NCBI GenBank assembly: GCA_023634235.1
Contig: JAMKCF010000053.1
Coordinates: 62,001 to 126,000 of the forward strand
Length of the DNA: 64,000 bases
From: Pisaster brevispinus
Lineage: Eukaryota; Echinodermata; Asteroidea; Forcipulatida; Asteriidae
Direction: 5' to 3'
Under the pieces are notes generated by a model, which worked only from the letters and a program-made list of their open reading frames with translations, had not been told where the DNA came from and did no database searches. The first letter of the stretch is position 1, and every line of letters starts with the position of its first letter. Shown piece by piece: positions 25,348 through 34,928 of the stretch. The translations under genes and the position numbers were made by a program.

Positions 25348-26446
25348 GGGTACGTTCAGACGTGGGGTTAAATTTACCCTTAAACCGACCATCGTGGGTG
25401 TCCACAAGATAACATGACTTAATCCAAATTGGGCTTGCGTTCTCACATAAGTTTATTCTAGTCCAGCGGACTAAACTGAGCCTTGAGGTTGATTACTTGG
25501 TCATGCTTTGTTGATCCTTACCGACTGCTGGTTCCGGTCCATCAGATTGCGCATGCGTACTTTGCTGGGTTTTATTTATGATGCCAGGCTGCTATGCAGA
25601 CAACAACAACGTAAAAAAAAAGGCGCCTGTAAATGAGAACTTGCTCGAACTCCTTTCAATTATTTTTTTTTTACTGCCGTTTGCTCAGAGTTTTTCCGAC
25701 GAAGGATACCGCGGCGGGGATGTGATGAAGGAAAGGCAGCGGAGAGACGCAAGAATAGTAGAATTGTTCGAACTGTTTGTATTTCGTCTTTAGTTGTTTT
25801 AGTTTATTGGTTATTTGCGTTACCGATCTGTTGTATTCCAATTCGGCTAAGCGACTTGAAATTCGCTCCATTATTTTCTTCTTTTTGGAGAAAGGGTCGT
25901 CGTTTGCATGGCGGTACTCCTCGTTGCCTAAAATATTCATAAGAGCAAATATCTCACGGCCCATCCAGTTTGACCTTCGCTGGTTTTCTTGCTGAGACTG
26001 GCAGGTCATTGTACAAAAACGGGAAATGGCGACGAGCAAAAAATAAATAAACCACAACGATTACTGAAAATAAGGCGACCAGCGAGCAATGCACATAAAA
26101 CATACATAAAAATGGAGGCGAACTCACACACACACGCACACATGCATGCAAATGATAAACATCAGGATGATGTCACCTTTTCTGCCCGGTCGGGGTCACA
26201 CAGAGTGAAATAGACTGGAAGTGGCAGGTCAGTTGCATTCCAACCATAGATTACTGGGCCTCGCAGCGGGAGGTAGGTCGTCAATCTTGGGCTACACTGC
26301 GCTAGTCCACCTTTTTTTTGTTCAGTCTAAAGAGCCCACTTTGTTGGTCAAATTGACCCTCGCGGACGGGTTTTTTGCATTAAACGGAGGGTTATTCTAA
26401 CACTTTTGGATTAAGGCTTAGTTTAACTACACGTCTGAATGTACCC
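25348..26446. mobile_element. PIF/Harbinger-like non-autonomous element (~1.1 kb)
   Basis: The left end GGGTACGTTCAGACGTG is matched by the right end CACACGTCTGAATGTACCC-type sequence in inverse order. A further shared word, CTTAATCCAAA, lies inside both ends. Inside, on the minus strand, is a Myb/SANT-like protein of the type that accompanies Harbinger transposases. The transposase itself is absent. Target duplication is unclear (TTC and TTT flank the ends). Confidence 0.7.
25671..26057 (-). CDS. Myb/SANT-like DNA-binding protein of a Harbinger-like element
   Basis: This is an open frame of up to 128 codons. The first 16 residues are hydrophobic and poorly conserved in character, so the Met at 26009 (start of MTCQSQQ) is a likelier start. 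The core has the trihelix pattern expected of Myb/SANT-like domains: a Trp (NWMGREIFALM), a middle helix with an Ile-Ser-Leu pattern (IMERISSRLAEL), then a Q-K-K-Y helix (QITNKLKQLKTKYKQF). In Harbinger elements such proteins bind the element ends and help bring the transposase to the nucleus. No partner transposase is present, so the copy can only act with help in trans, if at all. Family call is from pattern only. Confidence 0.6.
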   Translation of the reverse strand: MWFIYFLLVAISRFCTMTCQSQQENQRRSNWMGREIFALMNILGNEEYRHANDDPFSKKKKIMERISSRLAELEYNRSVTQITNKLKQLKTKYKQFEQFYYSCVSPLPFLHHIPAAVSFVGKTLSKRQ

Positions 26447-27128
26447 TTTGAAGGACAGGATTAGTTGTTTTTTAATTCTCTGTCAGAAAAATACGATGTT
26501 CTATTACCGTGAATAGCAAAACCTCGGACACAAATTTGTTCCATGGCGGGAACCATTGCTGGAATCTTGGTCTGCTTGGTCTGGACCTCCATTGAGCCGA
26601 AATACAGTGAAATACAATGGTCTCTGAATGCAAAATAATACCTTCCTTGCGACAATAGTTTCTAAGGCCCGGAATTAGGTATTACACGATATGCCACACA
26701 CAGAGGCAGAATTCCAGCTTTCAAAATATGCGTAACTCTCCCTTGTGAATGTACCCCTAGGTTGACACAATGTCACAGTCTAGCACAGGTTCTTGCAGTG
26801 CAGTGATATGACTACGGGAACATATTACTTTGCGCCTATGACATGTCCCACTTTTGTAACGCTCCCTTAGAAACTAGAGCTTGCAAAGTCCGACGCACTA
26901 GACCACTCGATTATGATACAACTTTTTATGCCTGCTAACCTCGGACCCAGCAATCCCTTTTGTAAACACGAGTCATGACACAACACTTTGTGCCTGCTAT
27001 AACCTTTGACCCAGTGGTCTCTGTTGTAAACATGAGTCATGTGTCACATCATCAGTTGAAATGATGATCAATAGTAAGGAAGATGGTTGTGCCTGCCTCT
27101 GACAAGATTTACAAACTGTTATTTGCAG
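26447..27128. other. Intergenic or intronic; two-copy ~62-bp direct repeat
   Basis: Around 26918-27040 the words TGCCTGCTA, ACCC, CTTTTGTAAACACGAGTCATG and then TGCCTGCTATAACC, ACCCAGTG, GTTGTAAACATGAGTCATG form two diverged direct copies. The end of the segment is the presumed intron and acceptor TTATTTGCAG of the next exon. Confidence 0.5.
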
Positions 27129-27299
27129 TTATGAGGAAGAGGTTTCGAGGCCCGCCCACCGAGCGTGAGTGAGTTTCGATTCCGAGAGCTGATCCGGGCT
27201 AAGCGAGAAGCCAAGGAGAAAGAGGAGTTACAATTGAGTAACGTCATGAAACCTGAGTTCAAGATGGTCTATAAAGGACATAGGAACTGCAGAACTAAG
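27129..27299 (+). CDS. DCAF6: DCAF6-like exon 1 of 5 in window (linker and start of WD repeat)
   Basis: The acceptor is TTATTTGCAG and the donor AAG/GTGAGT. The 3' part encodes FRELIRAKREAKEKEEL then KMVYKGHRNCRT, the basic linker and the start of the C-terminal WD repeat typical of DCAF6. With the canonical acceptor this frame meets TGA at 27132. The 5' part reads sensibly in another frame (YEEEVSRP), and a doubled GAGT near 27168 plus an extra C would explain the change. A downstream AG at 27134-27135 could instead be used as acceptor and would keep the frame open. So exon identity is good, but its 5' boundary is uncertain. Confidence 0.65.
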
Positions 27300-28045
27300 G
27301 TGAGTTACTGACATAACTATGTTGAGTTACTGACATAGCTGAGTTACTGACAAAACTATGGTGAGTAACTGACAAAACTATGGTGATGTTACTGACATAA
27401 CTTTGGTGAGTTACTGACATAACTAAGCTGAGTTACTGACAAAACTATGGTGAGTAACTGACAAAACTACGGTGAGTTACTGACATAACTATGGTGAGTT
27501 ACTGACATAACTAAGCTGAGTTACTGACAAAACTATGGTGAGTAACTGACAAAACTATTGTGATGAGTTACTGACATAACTATGGTGAGTTACTGACATA
27601 ACTATGGTGAGTTACTGACAAAACTATGGTGAGTTACTGACAACTGTGAGTTACTGACACAACTATGATGAGCTACTGACATAACTATGGTGAGTTACTG
27701 ACAAAACTATGGTGAGTAACTGACAAAACTATGGTGAGTTACTGACATAACTATGGTGAGTTACTGACATATAACTAAGCTGAGTTACTGACAAAACTAT
27801 GGTGAGTAACTGACAAAACTATGGTGAGTTACTGACATAACTATGGTGAGTTACTGACATAACTATGGTGAGTTACTGACAAAACTATGGTGAGTTACTG
27901 ACATAACTATTGTGAGTTACTGACAACTATGATGAGTTACTGACATAACTATGGTGAGTTACTGACATAACTATGGTGAGTTACTGACAAAACTATGGTG
28001 AGTTACTGATATAACTACATGTATGGTGAGTTACTGGCATAACTA
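27300..28045 (+). repeat. 22-bp minisatellite, ~33 units, each containing a splice-donor sequence
   Basis: The unit is GGTGAGTTACTGACATAACT plus AT, with variants ACAAAACT, GAGTAACTG and AAGCTGAG. The first unit begins at the donor of the exon ending at 27299, so the array fills the first 745 bp of the intron. Most units keep GGTGAGT, a perfect 5' splice-site core. It ends near 28045 beside a short AAT repeat. Confidence 0.95.
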
Positions 28046-28164
28046 TGGTAGTGCTTTCATCCTTGGGAGAGGCGCTTATATAAATGTTGGCTAATAATAA
28101 TAATAATAATTAATGTTAGAGTACAGCCTTGTCGGTATGTTATGTCCACATTATGTCTATTGAA

Positions 28165-28440
28165 CCCCTTGCGTGGCCCTCAGCGCACTTTCATCAACTG
28201 TCCCCAAGGGCACGTTGCCACCTACTCCTGGGGCTGAAACAGGGTTACCCTCCTTCCACAGTCTGTAAGGATGTAGACATGGGTATCATCATCCACTAGG
28301 AGCCTGACTGGTGTGCAGTTGTGGTTAAGTGCCTTGCGCATGGGTACAATTAGAGTCATGACCGGGATTCAAACCCACACTCTGCTGCTGACAACACCAG
28401 AGCTTTGGTCCAGTGAACAAGACCGCTCAGTTGTGACATG
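28165..28440 (-). mobile_element. tRNA-derived SINE (family 1), inverted copy in an intron
   Basis: Read on the minus strand it gives CTGGTGTTGTCAGCAGCAGA, GGTTTGAATCCCGGTCATGA, AAGGCACTTAACCA, CTCCTAGTGGATGATGATAC and TTTCAGCCCCAGGAGTAGG, matching the copy at 17826-18105. It lies between the minisatellite and the next DCAF6-like exon. Confidence 0.85.
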
Positions 28441-28482
28441 TAGGTAAACACTAATACTCCCCAATCATTGTCTACCAAATAG

Positions 28483-28652
28483 ATCAAGCAAGCTAACTTC
28501 TTGGGCAGTGACTACGAGCTGAGTGGCCACATGCTGAGTGACCACTGATTGTGGCCACATCTTTATCTGGGATCGTCACACTGAGCTGGTCATGCTGCTC
28601 GAGGGCGACAAACACGTTGTTAATTGCGTACAGCCTTACCCGTTCGACCATT
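28483..28652 (+). CDS. DCAF6: DCAF6-like exon 2 of 5 (WD repeat), disrupted
   Basis: The acceptor is ACCAAATAG and the donor CATT/GTGAGT. It starts [15 protein letters not shown], where the family has a conserved Glu, Trp and SGSDCG, and resumes in another frame with [19 protein letters not shown] and [13 protein letters not shown]. Between them lie 22 nt where 6 are expected. The insertion is built from two near-repeats (CTGAGTGGCCAC and CTGAGTGACCAC), puts TGA in frame at 28546-28548 and shifts the frame. Length is 170 nt against an expected 154. The GH...IWD string confirms a WD40 blade. Confidence 0.7.
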
Positions 28653-29841
28653 GTGAGTGAATGGCCTGCCTGATGCTTGTTTGTTTTGTACAGTTTAAAG
28701 AGGTGCTCCAATGTCAAGTTATGTTTTGTGATGCACTCATTTCCCAATAGAAAGAGTCATCATGAAACTGGGGGGGGGGGGGAATAAGTTTTTAACCTCA
28801 TGTTAAAATGATGTAAAATTTCATTTTTATTTGTTTACTCTTTCAGAGCAAATTTTGAAACATGACGTAAATCGGACAGAAAAATACAAATTGATTTGTA
28901 CATTCCAAAGAGGAAGTTCAGGCAGTCATAAGCTGGAATTTGATGCCGTTTTGATATGAGTATCAACATAATTCAGGAATTAACTGCAAAAATCCCTGAA
29001 CAAAAATGTACAGACCGTATGTTTGAAATGTGATGTCATGGAACATTTTTGGATCTTGACAACAAATTGCACTTAGAGGGTTTCAAAAACAGTTGCATTT
29101 TAACATGAGGTTAGACACTTTCCCATTTTCATAAGGACAGTTATCTATTGGAGACTGAGTGGATCACAACACTGAATTGGACTTTGGAGCACTCCTTTAA
29201 AACCTTATGGTAGAAAAAGTACAAGTTGTTCAAAAGAAACAAAAAGGGGAGACAGAAATTTCCCACCTTGTGCATGTGGATTCTAATTTTTCCTGAGGAA
29301 AGTGTGGTGCCCTTTTGTAGGATGTGTTTGTTATTTTCAAATGAGTCAGGAACCAGACCATTGACTTCAGCACAAAATTTGTGTTGTGCATAGTTGCTGT
29401 AGACATTGATACGTTGAAGTACATACCTGAGAATCTGGGTTTTTTTTGGTTTTTTTCCCGATTATTTTCACATTTTGGTAAAAAAATTGATAGTGGGAGA
29501 CATGTTGGTGTATAAGCCACCTAGAATATAGCCACTGGGATGATATGTCATGACCAGGATTTGAACCCATACCCTGATGATTTAAGCCACGAGAACTTGA
29601 GTCAGGTGCACTAGACTGCCTGGTTTACTCGAGCGCTCGGCCACGATATGTTTTAGGTCAAGGTGAAATGAACCAACGTCAGTTACTGGTAGATAAGATG
29701 TGACTGTTATGCGATGTTAAAGAATAAGCTTTTGGAATATATAATCCATAGCCAGAGCCTAGATTGCCAATCCAGATATGATGCCGATCATCGTTGCATT
29801 GACTAGATGTATTTCCATTTTGTCGATCTGTATACATGTAG
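28653..29841. other. Intron of the DCAF6-like gene
   Basis: Bounded by GTGAGT and TACATGTAG. Contains a G-run near 28771 and a SINE-like head at 29535-29650. Nothing else coding was seen. Confidence 0.6.
29535..29650 (-). mobile_element. tRNA(Leu/Ser)-like SINE head in an intron
   Basis: On the minus strand it reads GTGGCCGAGCGCTCGAGTAA, CTAGTGCACCTGACTCAAG and GGGTTCAAATCCTGGTCATG. The A box and B box are in tRNA-like spacing with a long variable-arm layout, followed by the GTCATGACA word seen in the other SINEs. It is related to the copies at 32395-32480 and 54404-54480. Confidence 0.7.
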
Positions 29842-29927
29842 TACTGGCAACCAGTGGTATAGACTATGTTGTCAAGTTATGGTCACCTACTGCAGAGATA
29901 GCTCACTTGCCGGACAATGCAGCTGAG
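29842..29927 (+). CDS. DCAF6: DCAF6-like exon 3 of 5 (end of last WD repeat)
   Basis: The acceptor is ATACATGTAG and the donor GAG/GTATGT; the exon is 86 nt, from phase 1 to phase 0, open. It encodes LATSGIDYVVKLWSPTAE and then HLPDNAAE, matching the family pattern of an LA.SGIDYD.K.W.P strand followed by a short acidic linker. This exon looks intact. Confidence 0.75.
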
Positions 29928-30972
29928 GTATGTATATAGACAGTGTAGGGAATGGATTTGTCACCTCCCTACTCCACAACAGCAGTCAATGGCCTCAGGA
30001 ACAGATCGGTGGGTCAGTGCAAGAACGTTGTATCTCCTAGAATAGCACTTACATTAGACGCAAGCTTGAGACTATCAAATGTTGTATCTCGCTTAAAATA
30101 GCACGGATATACACACAAAAGAAGTACATGCTGAGATACAACAATTTTTCACGGGCCATTTTTTAAAATCGAGGTACAACATTTTTGCTCTGACGCGTCA
30201 AAAATGCACAGAAGACCTCCCTTAAACACTAAGCACTTATCACGCTCGTCAATTTTGACTAAAACACCCGGTTCTCCATGATAAATCTTGTTATTGAATT
30301 GTTCCTACCTGCTTTATTTGACAATGGCTTTGCTGATAATGACTTTTGGCTGAAAGCCAGCCAATTTCTAAAGCATTAAGAAAAAAAACTAGTGTACTAC
30401 AGACCAGCTCATCATACGTCATTTACAGACCAGCTTGGTACATATAGTTCCCTTTTGAATCAGTAGAAACAGTTCACCTGAAGTCATAAGTTCCATTTAC
30501 ATGTAAATGTTTAGGAAAATAAGCGTCATTGTTGCACAACCATATAGTTTATGCCAGAACCTTTGACCTGAAGGTCACAACTTGTGATAGGACCCCTGGA
30601 TGACTAATGGAGCTATATATGGTGTGGGAACATTTGGCCTCGCAAGGCTGTTGGGGGTGGGAGCTGAGTTTGATTAACTGTTGGTTCTGAGACTTGACCG
30701 CTGACTCAGTGCAGCATCAGTCTGTTAAAACCCCAACCCTTACAAATCCTCTTCAGGAAGTTGTCTGATTGCAGAGGGATTGATGACTGAAGGCCAACAA
30801 AAAAATGCTTAAAATATTACTGGGCAAGGTGTACCAATCTTTATGCAAGTTCAAAGATGTTGGTGTTGAGTGAGCATAGATTAGAGGTTAGTGGAGGATG
30901 GAGGTTGCCTGTGGGCAAGTGGGCCTTGGGGCACATGGCTTGAATCCTGTTGTGTTTCCTCTCTCATCACAG
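29928..30972. other. Intron of the DCAF6-like gene
   Basis: GTATGT to ATCACAG. No array or mobile element stood out in this 1.0-kb stretch. Confidence 0.6.
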
Positions 30973-31083
30973 GTTATGAGAATCAATATGAGTTCATGTT
31001 GGATGAGACTAGACATACCATCACTGTACCACCGTCGTTTATGCTGAGAATGCTAGCTTCACTCATCAACCATCTCAGGGCTG
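30973..31083 (+). CDS. DCAF6: DCAF6-like exon 4 of 5, 2-nt frameshift
   Basis: The acceptor is CTCATCACAG and the donor GCTG/GTAGGT. The first codons (VMRIN) read in phase 0 from exon 3. The conserved part, [17 protein letters not shown] then MLRMLASL, lies in another frame. The exon is 111 nt, whereas joining phase 0 to the phase-1 donor needs a length of 1 modulo 3. A 2-nt gain at about 30990 (AATATGAG in place of AATGAG) would account for this. In the phase-0 frame a stop falls at 31045-31047. One extra residue in the LINHL segment is in frame and harmless. Confidence 0.7.
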
Positions 31084-31726
31084 GTAGGTATTATACAAAA
31101 ATACCTTTTTCATTTAGCCATGACGTTTCATATCATTGTAACTAAACCAAGCTGAGGCTGAGAAGAAAAACACTTTGGCCCTCTCTTGACAAGTTTGCTC
31201 CGGCTTTTCCCAAAGGATTTTGGTACCACCAACCCAAAATTTGTTTTGGTGAAAATACCGATCGTAAAAACAAAAGTTTGACAGAGCGAATTGTAAGGAC
31301 AACAAAAGTGGTGGACTTTGGCACTGTGTTTTACAGATCTCTTTTGAGAAAACTTGCACAGCAACCCTTTTTGGTCATTGTGACCTGGCTGTTCCCTGGC
31401 CATGAGCCACAGCCAATAATCCACAAGAATATCACACTCAAATTGGTGCTGAGAATAATGGAAACAACTATGGCAGCTGTTGAAGACCTTGTTTGTCAGA
31501 TAAAAGAACATAGGTCTGGAATTTTGGATTAGTCAATGGGATTAGACAATAATCCCCATAGTGGGAGTGAGATTGACTGTATGATTCCTGTGCCTTTTGT
31601 TCCTTTCTGTAAGAGGCGAACGAACTATTAGAACATGGACATCTGAAGAGAAGCTGTAATTGTTGGGATTGTTGTTGTGTTTGTTCCCTTTTGTGATTTT
31701 TATTGTTACTGTTGACTTGATTTCAG

Positions 31727-31785
31727 AACGAAGACGTTCACTTGAGTCGGGCTCTAGCAGTGAGAGGACAGAGGAGGATAGCTGA
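31727..31785 (+). CDS. DCAF6: DCAF6-like terminal coding exon
   Basis: The acceptor is GATTTCAG; with the leftover G of exon 4 it gives E then RRRSLESGSSSERTEEDS and TGA at 31783-31785. The basic, then Ser-rich, then acidic tail resembles the end of DCAF6 proteins (Arg-rich followed by Glu- and Ser-rich). Phase agrees with the exon 4 donor. Confidence 0.7.
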
Positions 31786-32269
31786 GTAACGCCGAGTGAC
31801 CCATAGATAGAGTTATCACTGAGTAAACACCGATATCATCAAATGTTGTCCACAGTCAGACTTGGAGGCAATTACTAGCAGCCATAGAGTTATGTATGAG
31901 AAGTAGAGGTTGTAAAAACCATGTAGGGGCCTACCATGATTGGACAAGAAGCACTCTATACCCATTGAGAGAATGGTAACACATGTCATGCATAGGTTGG
32001 CACTGAAAATGTTTCTAAATTGACACTGGTATGCAATTTTCCCATTGGCGACCATGGCGAGACAGTTCAATTACGAACAGTGTGTGATAGAGTCAGTGTT
32101 CCTTCCAGTTTCTGTCTTGTCTTGTCTTGATGGGTACTGCACCAACACCCTCTTCTCAGGGGTCACATGGGCAGGGTTGGTTGTGCGCATGGAATTGCCA
32201 ACCATGCCAGAAACATCAGGGCGAACCCCTTTTCTTAACGATAATTATACTGTGTTCTTTTATGTGCAA

Positions 32270-32480
32270 CACACAGGACCTACGGCTTTATGTCCCATCT
32301 GATGAAGGACAGTGCAATAATGGTTCAGTGTCTTGCGCAAACACACAAGTGTCTTGCGCAAGGACATAAGTGTCTTGCGCAAGAACACAAGTGTCAAGAC
32401 CGAAACCCGAACTCACACTGTGCTGTTTTAGACACACCAGAGCTCGAGTCCGGTGCACTGGATCGCTCGGCCACAACACT
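32270..32480 (-). mobile_element. tRNA-like SINE with an internal short tandem repeat
   Basis: On the minus strand it reads GTGGCCGAGCGATCCAGTGC, CCGGACTCGAGCTCTGGTGT and GAGTTCGGGTTTCGGTC. It is followed, at lower coordinates, by three copies of a ~21-bp unit around AAGTGTCTTGCGCAAG. The head matches the SINE heads at 29535 and 54404. Confidence 0.7.
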
Positions 32481-33810
32481 CCACTGTTCTATTACACAAC
32501 TCTATGGTGGCAACAGACACATCCAGTAGTACACAAATAATGAATGTTTATGAGTGACAACATCCCATGGGTTGAAATATGAAATGTTCCTTTCGTTGAG
32601 ACGAAGCCAAGTAGAATGAAACATATATGCCATCTTTCAACCAGTGAAAATACTCTCTCCATTGTATGATCTTTGTCATTTGCTTGGAAAGATATCATTA
32701 TAAAAAGAAACAAACTGTGCAAGATTTGATTGTGGCGTGCACTTAGCTGGCATTTTGTACTGCTGTGAATGGTGCATGTGGTCCTAGCATACAATTGTCT
32801 AAAAGGATGGGAAGAATGATACAGTGGAACGAAAGTATACTGTTCAAGATGAGGCCCTGTTATGGTTTGAATGCTGCATAACCTACAATACTCCAATCAA
32901 AGTGATAAGGATCTACTTATGTGTTTTAAAATAAGGGAATCAAAGGGTGGTGACCAGGTCTTAAATGGCTGTTTAAAATCTTCAGGGTCGTGGCCAAGCG
33001 ATAAAGGACCGAGCCAAAGGCTTTAGTTCTTTCCCCACCTTCATGAGGACTCTATCTATTGGAAAATGAGTTCACCACAAAGCTCAATTTGACCTCTTGG
33101 CCCCTCTTTAACCTATGTACAAACCCATCTTATAATTGTTTTTCTTCTTTTCTTTACCAGTAGCGTAGAGATACGAGAAACTCTTTCTAATGAATGTATA
33201 CAAAACCTTTAAGAGATCTGGTTGTCTGGAAAGTTAAATGGAAATTTGGTCCCTGTTTTGCATGCAGCATACCTTAAGTTCAGGGTGATCCTAGCAGAGT
33301 CTTTCTCAAAGACTCTCTCTGCTAGGGTCCAAACGTGAGGCCATCAACATTATTTTGCATTTCTACCACAGTTTATAAGGTTGATAAGCTGTGTGTAGCA
33401 GCTGCAATTGTTATTCTATTTTCTCACACAGATAACTTTTATTTATACTGCACTTACAGAACCTTGTCATTTGATTGGTGGTTCATGCTTTATGTGTCAT
33501 ACTTTATTTTACCATGTATACTCTTCTGACATTTCAATCTTTAATATAGGAGTCCTACATTGATAAATATAGGACACTTCAAATGCTTTGGTAAATATAT
33601 TTTGCATTGAGCACTGTATATACTGATTGCGTTTTGCAATAGTGGCGGTATGCGCTTTTCAGTGTAAAGCTTATGCATCAACAGGCCTATGGCTATGAAC
33701 GCTGTACGCGCTTTAGCCAACTGGTCTTAAACAGCTCCAGCTATCTCTGTATCAGCCGTTTAATACTGTATTGTTCAAGTAAATTATAAGTTGTTCAAAA
33801 CTGTTGTTGA

Positions 33811-33816
33811 AATAAA
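33811..33816 (+). terminator. Candidate polyadenylation signal AATAAA
   Basis: AATAAA lies 2 kb after the DCAF6-like stop and 33 bp before the retrotransposon target duplication. Confidence 0.35.
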
Positions 33817-34339
33817 TTATGAATCATATACGAAAAACATCAAGTGACTGTGACGGTCATGAAACTATCTTGCGCATGCCCGCAATCTATTTTTAGTAGC
33901 TTTATCTATTACGTAATACTACCAGAGTAGCGCCCTCAGCGATTTCATTTTCGCGGGCTATCAGTTCATAATATCCTTAGACGAAGACCTAAGTGCATCA
34001 TGTTTCTCTTCGTCAACAGGTAATTATGTTTTAACTTACTTATTGCTTACCTTTTGCATTAATATTGTTCAATCGAACAAGTACCATCATATTCCGTATA
34101 CCTTCATAGTCTAAGTTGTATATATTTTCTATTTAATCATTGATTTATTGACTCGTTTGCCATGGATACCGAAGAGACAAACGGAGAGTTAGCTTTATAC
34201 CATTTTCATGTCCTTAAGACAACTTATGTATTCGTTATGTAAATTCCTCTTGGGACAATGCAGTCCCTTCGTTTACATTTACAACCTATTTATTAAACAA
34301 GCTCTGCTTAAGTTAATTGATAATTTCCGAGATGATTCT

Positions 34340-34350
34340 CAAGATGGCGG
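34340..34350 (+). promoter_or_regulatory. YY1-type motif CAAGATGGCGG in U3
   Basis: CAAGATGGCGG resembles the consensus bound by the zinc-finger factor YY1 and lies about 80 bp upstream of the TATA-like box. Motif match only. Confidence 0.3.
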
Positions 34351-34420
34351 ACGCCGCCCAGATTATGGCGCGAACCGCAGAGATAGTTGAAAGTTCAATT
34401 ATTAGTATTATGTAACCTTT

Positions 34421-34428
34421 TATAAATA
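34421..34428 (+). promoter_or_regulatory. TATA-like box of the LTR
   Basis: TATAAATA lies in the 3' third of the LTR, 80-90 bp upstream of AATAAA at 34507, as expected for a U3-R layout. Confidence 0.5.
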
Positions 34429-34586
34429 TTATTGTATCAGTTCATAATATCCTTAGACGAAGACCTAAGTGCATCATGTTTCTCTTCGTCAACAGATCTT
34501 ACTGTAAATAAACAACCAGCTTTGGAAACAAGTGTATAAGAACAGCCGTGTCAATTGTGAGATTTAATAAGTCAGAGGGGTCACAA

Positions 34587-34604
34587 TGGTGGAAGATCCG
34601 ATTT
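34587..34604 (+). other. Candidate primer binding site
   Basis: TGGTGGAAGATCCGATTT starts one base after the 5' LTR. TGG is the complement of a tRNA CCA end, as required for reverse transcription priming. I could not match it to a particular tRNA. Confidence 0.45.
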
Positions 34605-34928
34605 GAAGAACACACCAACTACCCCCAGTTCTTCAACCAAAAAGTCAACCTCTCTTAGCTGTTCGAGAAACTTGACCGGCACCGGAACCCGGCACCTGGC
34701 ACCACAGCGTTGGCTCCACACAGCCCATTGATGAGCACACCAAGCCCACCAAAACCACCGTCTAGATGTCTGGAGAACAACACTACTTGCGAAACGACAC
34801 TTACGGATTTTGCAGAAGAAAGTTTGGACATCTGGCAGTGAAGCTATTACATGAAAAAACTGGGCAATCTAACATCGCTACTTGAATTCCAAAATACGGA
34901 CTAATTGCTGACTGTAGCAAATAAAGCC

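Larger units (their letters stand above)
27129..31785 (+). pseudogene. DCAF6: DCAF6-like gene, 3' part (five coding exons), frame broken
   Basis: Five exons in order (27129-27299, 28483-28652, 29842-29927, 30973-31083, 31727-31785) encode the C-terminal WD40 region and tail of DDB1- and CUL4-associated factor 6. That protein is a substrate receptor of the CUL4-DDB1 ubiquitin ligase. Diagnostic strings are [34 protein letters not shown] and [16 protein letters not shown], in the order the family has them. Introns have GT-AG ends. Exon lengths show that exons 2 and 4 do not fit their phases: exon 2 carries +16 nt and exon 4 +2 nt, each creating an in-frame stop (28546 and 31045). Upstream exons encoding the first WD repeats were not found in the window. 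Family identity is firm from motifs; whether the copy is dead or misassembled is open. Confidence 0.75.
31786..33844 (+). other. Presumed 3'UTR and downstream DNA of the DCAF6-like gene
   Basis: An AATAAA lies at 33811-33816 and is the first clear polyadenylation signal noted after the stop, so the transcript could reach the edge of the retrotransposon. The stretch includes an inverted SINE at 32270-32480 and otherwise no coding exon. Confidence 0.45.
33959..34495 (+). repeat. 61-bp direct repeat inside the LTR, 476 bp apart
   Basis: Both copies run from TATCAGTTCATAATATCC to CTTCGTCAACAG. Each contains a GACGAAGA/TCTTCGTC inverted pair. The first copy is followed by GTAATT, a possible splice donor; the second ends in CAACAG, a possible acceptor. 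The same arrangement is present in the 3' LTR. Confidence 0.9.
33849..34585 (+). repeat. 5' LTR (737 bp)
   Basis: TG...CA ends with a 6-bp terminal inverted repeat TGTGAC/GTCACA. It contains a 61-bp perfect direct repeat (33959-34019 and 34435-34495), a TATAAATA box at 34421, and AATAAA at 34507. This suggests U3 to about 34450, then R and U5. Confidence 0.95.

Noticed and set aside
31128..31511. 127-codon minus-strand frame
   Set aside because: Lies inside a DCAF6-like intron with an overlapping frame on the other strand; no domain recognised.
32492..32896. 134-codon minus-strand frame
   Set aside because: Lies in the presumed 3'UTR of the DCAF6-like gene, overlaps a SINE edge and shows no family pattern.
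34208..34390. 60-codon frame present in both LTRs
   Set aside because: Located in U3, upstream of the TATA-like box; identical in both LTRs simply because the LTRs are identical.
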